Source: Acidobacteriota bacterium (GTDB taxonomy: Bacteria > Acidobacteriota > Terriglobia > 20CM-2-55-15). From it: a stretch of DNA of 32,783 nucleotides. Position numbers and translations under genes: made by a program. Below are positions 18,596-25,873 of this stretch, piece after piece. The notes below the pieces were generated by a model. The model saw only the letters and a list, made by a program, of their open reading frames with translations. It made no database searches and was not told where the DNA came from. The stretch lies in contig JAHFTY010000018.1 of NCBI GenBank assembly GCA_023265365.1, positions 1 to 32,783 of the forward strand, read 5' to 3'. Positions within the stretch are counted from its first letter, which is position 1. Every line of letters starts with the position of its first letter.

Positions 18596-18893
18596 ACCAC
18601 CCCGGCGCTTCGCGCCAACGATAATTCTGGGTCAGACACCTCGGCGCCCATTTTCGGTGGGGTCAGACCCTTGCTCCGAATTGTGAAAATTGGCGCCGAG
18701 GTATCTGACCCACTTCTGCCACGGGCTGCTAAACCACGTTTTACCCTCCTCGAGGCTTTGCACAAAAAGTCGCAGGACGAGAAACAACTCAGATGTCTCC
18801 TCGTTGAGGCACCGCTGTCCCAATGAAGCGAAATCGAGGAAAAGCGTTTTCCCCTCCTCGACGAGGAGGGGTGGCGCGAAGCGCCGGGGTGGT
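18596..18893. repeat. MITE-like composite of the double-hairpin family with 22-nt perfect terminal inverted repeats
   Basis: Left ACCACCCCGGCGCTTCGCGCCA (18596-18617), right TGGCGCGAAGCGCCGGGGTGGT (18872-18893); perfect 21-nt palindrome CCCCTCCTCGACGAGGAGGGG at 18851-18871. Confidence 0.8.
18629..18711. repeat. Long imperfect palindrome (REP/MITE-like) nested in the composite repeat
   Basis: GGGTCAGACACCTCGGCGCCCATTTTC (18629-18655) pairs with GAAAATTGGCGCCGAGGTATCTGACCC (18685-18711), 27-bp arms with two mismatches; the loop carries GGGTCAGACCC. Confidence 0.8.
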
Positions 18894-18919
18894 CAGCGTC
18901 GAACGAAATTCGACCTCAC

Positions 18920-20392
18920 CTAATAGAATTTGCTCGTTCGCGCCGCCCCCGTGTAATCCACATAAACCACTTTGACATCCGTGTAGAAATCGAGAACCGT
19001 CGGCCCCTGCTCCCGCTCGCCGACTCCCGACGATTTCACGCCTCCGAACGGAATCTGGGCCTCGCCGCCGACCGTGGGTGAATTGACGTGCACCATTCCG
19101 GTTTCGATCCGTTCGCAGAAATCGAAAATCTTTCCGGCATCGTTCGTGTATATCGATGACGTCAGTCCATACTCGGATGCGTTCGCATACCGGAGCGCTT
19201 CGTCGTAGTCCCCGGCTCGAATCACAGAAAGAACAGGCCCGAAAATCTCTTCGCGGGCGATGCGAAATTCCGGCTTCACGCCGTCGAAGATTGTCGGCTG
19301 AACGTAATATCCCCGCGGGACTCCAGGCGGCCGGCCGCCACCCGTCACAACCCGTGCGCCTTCTTTTTTTCCGGTCTCGACGTAATGTTCGACCGTCTTC
19401 ATTTGAGATTCGCTCACGAGCGGACCCATCTGAACTTCCGGGTCGAGGCCGTTTCCAACCTTCCACTTCGAAACGCGTTCGGTCATTTTCTGAACGACCT
19501 CATCCGCAATCGACGCCTGCAGAATGGCGCGGCTGGTCGCCGTGCACCGCTGTCCGGTCGATCCGAACGCGCCGGACACAATACCGTCCGCAGCAAGATC
19601 CAGATCCGCGTCTTCAAGGACGACAACAGGGTTCTTGCCTCCCATCTCACACTGCGCCTTGATTCCGCGGCTGGCGCAGGTTGTATAGATCGCTGTGCCG
19701 TTCTCGGACGAACCCGTGAAGGAGATGCCGCGAATGCGGCGGTCGTGCATGAGAAGGTCACCCACATCGGAACTTGAACCGACCAGAAGATTCAGCACGC
19801 CTGCCGGAATTCCGGCGCGTTCGAAGATCTCCACCAGTCTTGCCGCGGTCAGAGGCGTGGTGGACGACGGCTTGAACACCACCGTGTTCCCCGCAACAAG
19901 CGCGGGAGCGATCTTCCACGCCGGGATCGCGATCGGGAAATTCCACGGCGTGATCAGGGCAACCACGCCGAGGGGGTGGCGCATGGTGTACGCGAAGTTT
20001 CGCGGCAGTTCGGAGGGGATGGTCACACCGCCAACCCGGCGGGACTGGCCGGCCGTATAGTTGAGCACGTTGTAGGCTCGATAGACTTCTCCTTTTGCAT
20101 CCGTGAAGGTCTTTCCTTCTTCCTGAGTCAGCAGACGCGCCACGTCATCCATTTCGGCCTTGAGAATGTCGCCGGCCCGCTCCACGATTTCGCCGCGTTT
20201 CGGCGCAGGGGTTCGGGCCCAGCCTTCGAGCGCCTGTTCGGCCGCTTCGATGGCGTTCGCGGCGTGACGCGCGGAGGCAAGCCGGCCTTTGCCGAGAATT
20301 TCATCGAGGTTTGCCGGATTCCGGACTTCGACTTCTCTGCCCTCACGCAGAGTCAGCCATTCCCCGCGGATGTAATTACGCACTTCAAGCAT
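18920..20392 (-). CDS. NAD(P)-dependent aldehyde dehydrogenase
   Basis: LITPWNFPIAIPAWKIAPALVAGNTVVFKPSSTTP, EMGGKNPVVVLEDADLD, GQRCTATSRAI (catalytic Cys), EEIFGPVLSVI. Confidence 0.96.
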   Translation of the reverse strand: MLEVRNYIRGEWLTLREGREVEVRNPANLDEILGKGRLASARHAANAIEAAEQALEGWARTPAPKRGEIVERAGDILKAEMDDVARLLTQEEGKTFTDAKGEVYRAYNVLNYTAGQSRRVGGVTIPSELPRNFAYTMRHPLGVVALITPWNFPIAIPAWKIAPALVAGNTVVFKPSSTTPLTAARLVEIFERAGIPAGVLNLLVGSSSDVGDLLMHDRRIRGISFTGSSENGTAIYTTCASRGIKAQCEMGGKNPVVVLEDADLDLAADGIVSGAFGSTGQRCTATSRAILQASIADEVVQKMTERVSKWKVGNGLDPEVQMGPLVSESQMKTVEHYVETGKKEGARVVTGGGRPPGVPRGYYVQPTIFDGVKPEFRIAREEIFGPVLSVIRAGDYDEALRYANASEYGLTSSIYTNDAGKIFDFCERIETGMVHVNSPTVGGEAQIPFGGVKSSGVGEREQGPTVLDFYTDVKVVYVDYTGAARTSKFY

Positions 20393-21026
20393 GGATCAAC
20401 GCCTCCAACTCAGGAAAATTGTCGATCAGATAATCCGGCGGATGCTCTCTGAAACTCTTCGTCGAGTAGCCGTAGGTCACGCCGCAGGTCGTCACGCCGG
20501 CGTTGCGGCCGGTGAGAACGTCCACCGAAGAATCGCCGATCATCCATGTCTTTTCACGGTTGCCGTTTGTGTCGGACAGAATGCGATAGATGCCCACCGG
20601 ATCCGGCTTCTTGTGATCAAAGCTGTTGCCGCCATACACAGCCGCGAAATGACGATAAATCCCCAGGCCATCCAGCATCGCGCAACTGAAGTGCACAGGC
20701 TTGTTGGTGAGCACGGCGAGTTTACAGTCCCGCAAGCGGTCCAGCGTTTCCGGGACGCCGGGATAAAGATCGGACTCATCCAACATGTGCGCGCGATAGT
20801 ACGACAAAAACAACTGGAGGCCGTCCTGCACATTGGCTTCGGTATTCTTTTCGGCGAGCGCCCGGCGAATCAACATCAACGCGCCGTCTCCGATGAAGCG
20901 CGCGATCTCCTCTTCGGTCAAACAGGGCAGATCGTACCGGTACCGGACGTAATTGACGGACGCCGTCAAGTCCTTCTTGGAATCGACGAGCGTCCCGTCA
21001 AGATCGAATATGAGAACAGGCTTCAT
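20385..21026 (-). CDS. HAD-superfamily hydrolase, phosphoglycolate phosphatase-like
   Basis: LIFDLDGTLVDSKKDL, LAVLTNKP, KPDPVGIYRIL, WMIGDSSVDVLTGRNAG. Overlaps the start of the aldehyde dehydrogenase by 8 nt. Confidence 0.92.
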   Translation of the reverse strand: MKPVLIFDLDGTLVDSKKDLTASVNYVRYRYDLPCLTEEEIARFIGDGALMLIRRALAEKNTEANVQDGLQLFLSYYRAHMLDESDLYPGVPETLDRLRDCKLAVLTNKPVHFSCAMLDGLGIYRHFAAVYGGNSFDHKKPDPVGIYRILSDTNGNREKTWMIGDSSVDVLTGRNAGVTTCGVTYGYSTKSFREHPPDYLIDNFPELEALIHA

Positions 21027-21049
21027 GCAAAGCCAAAGATACTATCACC

Positions 21050-21104
21050 ACCACCCCGGCGCTTCGTTGCCACACAAAAAGTCGCAGGACGAGAAAACAA
21101 CTCA
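21050..21104. repeat. Chimeric/deleted copy of the composite repeat
   Basis: ACCACCCCGGCGCTTCG (21050-21066) joined via TTGC to CACAAAAAGTCGCAGGACGAGAAAACAACTCA (21073-21104), which matches 18761-18791 apart from one inserted A. Confidence 0.75.
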
Positions 21105-21872
21105 TACATGAAGTTTGCTGTCTTTCTGAAAGCGGATGAGGTCCTCTTCCACGAACTCCCGGACGACCGGATGATCGGAACCGTAGAGTTCCTTCATCGT
21201 GCCGTTGAAAACAAATTTGCCGTCGTGTAACAGCGCCACGTGATCCGCCACTTTTTCAGCACAGTTAGCGATATCGTGGGTCACCACCATCTGCGTCATG
21301 CCGAGTTGCGTCTGCATTTTGCGGATCAGCTTGTTGATGGTCTGCGACATCAGCGGATCGACCATGGTTGTCGGCTCGTCGTAAAGCATGCCCAGCGGTT
21401 CGGCCGCCAGTCCGCGGGCGATTGCGACGGCGCGCTTCATGCCGGTGCTGAGTTCGGCAGGCATCAGGTCTGAGAGGTCGGCAATTTCGACGAGGTCGAG
21501 TTTCTCGGCCACGCGTCTGTCGAGTTCTTCTTCGTCGAGTCCGAGGTCGATGAGCGGAAAGGCGACGTTTTCCCAAATGGACAGCGAGTCGAAGAGGGCG
21601 CCGGACTGGAAGACGAGTTGGAGTTTTTTTCTCACTTGAGTCAGTCCGGTTTCATTCATCGTCGTGATTTCCTGGCCGTCGATCAGAATTTGGCCGGAGT
21701 CCGGTCTCAACAGGCCGACCGCGTGGGTGAGCGTCACGGTTTTTCCGACGCCGCTCGGCCCGAGAATGGCGAAAGTTTCGCCTTTTTCGACACCGAAGGA
21801 AACGCCGTCGAGCACCTTGCGTCCATCGTCGAATGTCTTGTGGACGTCGATGAATTCGATGAAATACGACAT
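21102..21872 (-). CDS. ABC transporter ATP-binding protein, MlaF/Ttg2A-like
   Basis: Walker A GPSGVGKT, LSTGMKRAVAIARGLA signature, LYDEPTTMVDPLMSQTINKLI, THDIANCAEKVADHVALLHDGK. Confidence 0.92.
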   Translation of the reverse strand: MSYFIEFIDVHKTFDDGRKVLDGVSFGVEKGETFAILGPSGVGKTVTLTHAVGLLRPDSGQILIDGQEITTMNETGLTQVRKKLQLVFQSGALFDSLSIWENVAFPLIDLGLDEEELDRRVAEKLDLVEIADLSDLMPAELSTGMKRAVAIARGLAAEPLGMLYDEPTTMVDPLMSQTINKLIRKMQTQLGMTQMVVTHDIANCAEKVADHVALLHDGKFVFNGTMKELYGSDHPVVREFVEEDLIRFQKDSKLHV

Positions 21873-21877
21873 GGCCT

Positions 21878-21887
21878 ATTGTAGATT
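21878..21887. promoter_or_regulatory. Putative bidirectional promoter core with overlapping -10-like hexamers
   Basis: Within the 22-nt divergent gap (21873-21894): minus strand TACAAT (21883-21878) ends 5 nt before the ATG of the ATPase; plus strand TAGATT (21882-21887) ends 7 nt before ATG 21895. Confidence 0.35.
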
Positions 21888-21894
21888 CACGACC

Positions 21895-23379
21895 ATGAAA
21901 CTGCCACTCGCGATCCTCACACTGGTTCTCGTCGTCTCCATTCCCGCACCCGCCCAGGAACTGATCTGGGCCGGCGACGCGGAAGGGGGCGCGCCATACG
22001 TCATGCCGGATCCGCGCGATCCGTCAAAAACGATTGGTTTCGAGGTCGACATTGCAAACGCGCTCGCTGCGAAGATGGGGCGGAAGGCGCGTTTCGTTCA
22101 GAACCAGTGGGACGGCCTCGTGCCGGGTCTCGATCGTGGCGATTACGATGTGGTGATCAATGGACTGGAGATCACACCGGAACGCGCGGAGAAGATCCAC
22201 TTCTCGATTCCGTATTACTACTCCACGCTGACCCTCACCGAGCGCCTGGACGAAACCCGGATTACCAGACCGGAGGACCTTCGAGGCAAAACCGCAGGAA
22301 CGTTGAAGGCGTCCTTTGCGGAGCGTTACCTGCAGAATCTGGGGCAAGTCACGATCAGCAGTTATGACGGCCAGGCCAATCCATACATGGACATGTCGCT
22401 TGGACGTCTCGACGCCGTGGTCATGGACACGCCGATCGCCCTCTATTACGCCTATGGCCCACAATTCCGAAACATCGAGCTGAGTTCCGTCCGCATGATG
22501 TTCGGCGTCGGCATCCGCAAATCCGACGATGCCCTTCTGGCTGCCGTCAATGCAGCGATCGAGGCGATCCGGAATGACGGCACTCTCAAACGCATCTACC
22601 GGGAGTGGGGCATTTATAACGCGGCGACAGCGCAGGCCTTCGGCGATCTCGAACCCATTTCAAACGCCGATTCACCGCGTCTCAAGGAATACATCGACGC
22701 GGTTTCGAAGCAGCGGACCTTCCGCGAAAGAGTCCAACAGTACGTCTCATTCATTCCGTTTCTTCTTCGCGGCGCTCTCATCACTCTGGAGATCTCTGCC
22801 GCCGCCATGGCGCTTGCCATTACCCTCGGACTCCTGCTGGCGGTTATCCGCGTGTTTGGACCGCGACTGGCCGTCCTCGCCGTCATTGTGTTCATCGAAC
22901 TGGTCCGGGGAACTCCCCTGCTGATCCAGCTCTTCATCATTTTCTACGGACTGCCCACGATCGGAATCAAGCTCTCTCCACTTCACGCGGCCGTGATCGG
23001 CCTCGGACTGAACTACGCCGCTTACGAGGCCGAGAATTATCGCGCAGGTATCCAGTCCATACCGAAAGGACAGATGGACGCCGCCCTTTCGCTGGGTCTG
23101 ACCAGGGTGCAGACGATCCGCAGGATCGTGCTGCCTCAGGCGGTGCGGCTCGTGATTCCGCCGGTAACCAATGATTTCATCGCGCTGCTGAAAGACTCGT
23201 CGCTCGTGTCCGTCATCACGATGGTGGAATTGACGAAGGTTTACGGCCAGCTTGCGTCGACGTACTACGACTACATCGGCATCGGTCTGCTGACCGCGGC
23301 GATCTACTTCGTGCTTGGGTTGCCCATCGCGCGGCTCTCCCGTACGCTCGAGGCGCGCCTTGCATACATGAAGGTGTGA
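21895..23379 (+). CDS. Amino-acid ABC transporter, fused periplasmic solute-binding and permease protein
   Basis: Signal peptide MKLPLAILTLVLVVSIPAPAQ; SBP_bac_3 motifs (GFEVDIANALAAKMGRKARFVQNQWDGLVPGL); permease part (LVRGTPLLIQLFIIFYGLP, EAENYRAGIQSIPKGQMDAALSLGLT). Confidence 0.93.
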   Translation: MKLPLAILTLVLVVSIPAPAQELIWAGDAEGGAPYVMPDPRDPSKTIGFEVDIANALAAKMGRKARFVQNQWDGLVPGLDRGDYDVVINGLEITPERAEKIHFSIPYYYSTLTLTERLDETRITRPEDLRGKTAGTLKASFAERYLQNLGQVTISSYDGQANPYMDMSLGRLDAVVMDTPIALYYAYGPQFRNIELSSVRMMFGVGIRKSDDALLAAVNAAIEAIRNDGTLKRIYREWGIYNAATAQAFGDLEPISNADSPRLKEYIDAVSKQRTFRERVQQYVSFIPFLLRGALITLEISAAAMALAITLGLLLAVIRVFGPRLAVLAVIVFIELVRGTPLLIQLFIIFYGLPTIGIKLSPLHAAVIGLGLNYAAYEAENYRAGIQSIPKGQMDAALSLGLTRVQTIRRIVLPQAVRLVIPPVTNDFIALLKDSSLVSVITMVELTKVYGQLASTYYDYIGIGLLTAAIYFVLGLPIARLSRTLEARLAYMKV

Positions 23380-24942
23380 CTACTTCGTGATCAACTGGTA
23401 ATTGAAATAGGCGACGCGGTCGCGGCCGCCATTCTTGGCGATGTAGAGTGCCTGGTCGGCGACTCGAATAAGGTCTTCCTTGGCGAGGGCGTTCATCGGG
23501 TAGTTCGAGACTCCGATCGAGGCGGTGACCTTTCCAATCCCGGCGAACTGCACCATCGCGATTTTTTCGCGGATGCGGTCCGCCACATGGATGGCGCCGG
23601 CCAGAGGCGTTTCCGGCAGAATAACCGTGAACTCCTCCCCTCCATAGCGGGCCGCGAAATCGAATTCGCGGCAGCTCTGGCGTATCGTTTCGGCAATCGT
23701 CCGGATGACCATGTCGCCGCTGGGGTGGCCGAAGCGATCATTCACGATCTTCAGGTAGTCCAGATCGATCATCAGCAGCGACAGGGGATGATTGTGCCGC
23801 TGGGCTCGCCCGACTTCTGCGGAGAGGGTCGCTTGAAAGTACCGGTGGTTCGGCAATCCCGTCAGGAAATCGGTGCGGGCACGGTGTTCGACCTCCTCAA
23901 AAAGCTGCGCATTGCGAAGGGCGTTGGCAGCCGTGCTGGCCATCACTTCGAAGAAGCGGATCGTGCCCTCGGATGGAGGTCTTCCCGTGTTTTTCCCCGC
24001 GACATGGATCAGGCTGATGACGGCGTCCTGAGACACCATGGGCACGGCAACCACGCTATGCCCGTCGAGGTCCCTGAACACCATCTTCCGCCCGTCAAAG
24101 GCTTCCTTCAGCTCCGGTACACTGTCCAGAGCGATCTCTCCTTCTTTCTTTCCGGCTCCCGACGAGTTCACCATGACCTGGGCCGACCCGGTCTTCGGAT
24201 CCGTGACGATAATCGAACAGTCCGTCGCATTCAGAACCTCGCAAAGACGGCTGACAATAACGCCCAGAATATCCCGCGTCTTCAGCGACGACGACAGACC
24301 ACGCGTGATCTCAACCATGATCTCCGCGTTCCTCTTCTCCACCAGAACCGCGCGCGACAGCTTCGCATCGCGCGCAAGCTGCGTGGAGAGGAACACATAG
24401 AAGATCGATACGACGAAGAACAGCGACAGCGTCAGAAACTGTTCGATGCTCACGCTCAGAGCAAACCGGGCGATCCGGAATGCATTGAACACGCCGAACA
24501 ATACGCTCACCACAAGCAGCGAAAACAGGACAAGCCTCAAGTCCCGCCAAACGAGGGCAAGGACAAAAATGAGAACGAATCCGACGTACAGGTAGGTCTC
24601 CGGGCTTCGGAGCAGATAAAACGTCGCGCCGACAAACAACGCGTCGCAGGCGGCGATCGCCCGCTGACCGGCGGAGCCCTCAAACCAGCCTTCCGGCACC
24701 AAAGCCAACACGATGTTCGTCCCGGCGAACAGGAGGACGAATGTAAAAAGGATGGGAAAGTTCTCGCTCGAAAGGTGGCTAAAAAGTGTAAGGTACGAGG
24801 CGAGAATAATGACGAGCCAGCGCAACGACAAAAACGAGCGCCGGTGTTCCGATTCCGGAGAATATTTTCGGGTGGCGGCAAGCTGCGCGACGCCGTATCG
24901 TTCGATGTTCTCAGCCTCCATAATATGATTCTGGGGGTTCAC
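23380..24942 (-). CDS. Membrane-anchored GAF-GGDEF diguanylate cyclase
   Basis: Several TM segments, GAF-like region, DFLTGLPNHRYFQATL, catalytic AARYGGEEFTVILPET. Start GTG 24942 or ATG 24921. Confidence 0.93.
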   Translation of the reverse strand: MNPQNHIMEAENIERYGVAQLAATRKYSPESEHRRSFLSLRWLVIILASYLTLFSHLSSENFPILFTFVLLFAGTNIVLALVPEGWFEGSAGQRAIAACDALFVGATFYLLRSPETYLYVGFVLIFVLALVWRDLRLVLFSLLVVSVLFGVFNAFRIARFALSVSIEQFLTLSLFFVVSIFYVFLSTQLARDAKLSRAVLVEKRNAEIMVEITRGLSSSLKTRDILGVIVSRLCEVLNATDCSIIVTDPKTGSAQVMVNSSGAGKKEGEIALDSVPELKEAFDGRKMVFRDLDGHSVVAVPMVSQDAVISLIHVAGKNTGRPPSEGTIRFFEVMASTAANALRNAQLFEEVEHRARTDFLTGLPNHRYFQATLSAEVGRAQRHNHPLSLLMIDLDYLKIVNDRFGHPSGDMVIRTIAETIRQSCREFDFAARYGGEEFTVILPETPLAGAIHVADRIREKIAMVQFAGIGKVTASIGVSNYPMNALAKEDLIRVADQALYIAKNGGRDRVAYFNYQLITK

Positions 24943-24964
24943 GCGATTCTACAGGAGGCCCTGA

Positions 24965-25873
24965 TTGAAATTCATGAATTTTTCCCGGAATACGATACCG
25001 GGAGTTATTCGCATCGGCTGCGTTTTCGGCGAAGGTTGCTTCGACATCACCAAAGCCATCGGGGATGAGCTGCTGGAATTTCCCCGCCTGATTTTTACAA
25101 TCGAAGAAGTGCTCCAGGTGAAAGACGGCCTGGAGATCCTCGAAAGCCAACTCCGCGAACTGGAGCGTATCCCCAGCGGAATTCAAAGTTACCTGTTTCA
25201 ACCGGAGGACGTCCGGATTCAGCCGCCCATCCTCCGCCCATTGAAACTCATCGGCATCGGCCTCAATTACAAAGACCATGCGGCCGAGGTAAAACTACCG
25301 GAGCCGAAACAGCCTTTAATTTTCGGCATGTACTCGAATGCCATTGCCGCTCATGAACAACCCATCGTCATTCCACCGATGACACGGCAAGTCGATTACG
25401 AAGCCGAACTTGGAGTGGTCATCGGAAGAAAGGCCCGTCACGTCGCGGTGGAGGATGCCCTCCATTACGTCGCAGGTTATTCCTGCATCAACGACGTTTC
25501 CGCCCGCGACCTTCAATTCTCGGACGGGCAGTGGCTTCGCGCAAAATCATTCGACACCTTCGCGCCGATCGGCCCCTACCTGGTCACACGAAACGAACTC
25601 GGCAGCGCCGACGGCCTGTCGATCCAGATGCGGCTCAACGGCACGGCCATGCAAAAGTCGAATACCGGCAACATGATTTTCAAGGTTCCGGAACTGGTGT
25701 CCTACCTCTCCCAGATCATGACGCTGGAGGCCGGCGACATCATCGCCACCGGAACGCCCGGTGGCGTCGGTTTTGTGCGAAACCCCCAGGTCTTCATGCA
25801 GCCGGGCGACATCGCCGAAATCGAAATCGAAGGGATCGGCGTTCTCAGGAACCCTGTGGTTGCTGCTGATTGA
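24965..25873 (+). CDS. Fumarylacetoacetate hydrolase (FAH) family protein
   Basis: LIGIGLNYKDHAAEVK, EAELGVVIGRKAR, VAGYSCINDVSARDLQ, DIIATGTPGGVGF. TTG start supported by AGGAGG at 24953-24958. Confidence 0.95.
   Translation: MKFMNFSRNTIPGVIRIGCVFGEGCFDITKAIGDELLEFPRLIFTIEEVLQVKDGLEILESQLRELERIPSGIQSYLFQPEDVRIQPPILRPLKLIGIGLNYKDHAAEVKLPEPKQPLIFGMYSNAIAAHEQPIVIPPMTRQVDYEAELGVVIGRKARHVAVEDALHYVAGYSCINDVSARDLQFSDGQWLRAKSFDTFAPIGPYLVTRNELGSADGLSIQMRLNGTAMQKSNTGNMIFKVPELVSYLSQIMTLEAGDIIATGTPGGVGFVRNPQVFMQPGDIAEIEIEGIGVLRNPVVAAD

Noticed and set aside
18789-19466. 225-aa minus-strand ORF including the repeat translated as TPALRATPPRRGGENAFPRFRFIGTAVPQRGDI
   Set aside because: Out-of-frame relative to the aldehyde dehydrogenase and running into non-coding repeat; not a gene.
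23587-25068. 493-aa plus-strand ORF opposite the GGDEF gene
   Set aside because: Antisense shadow; R/Q/H-rich translation with no domain.
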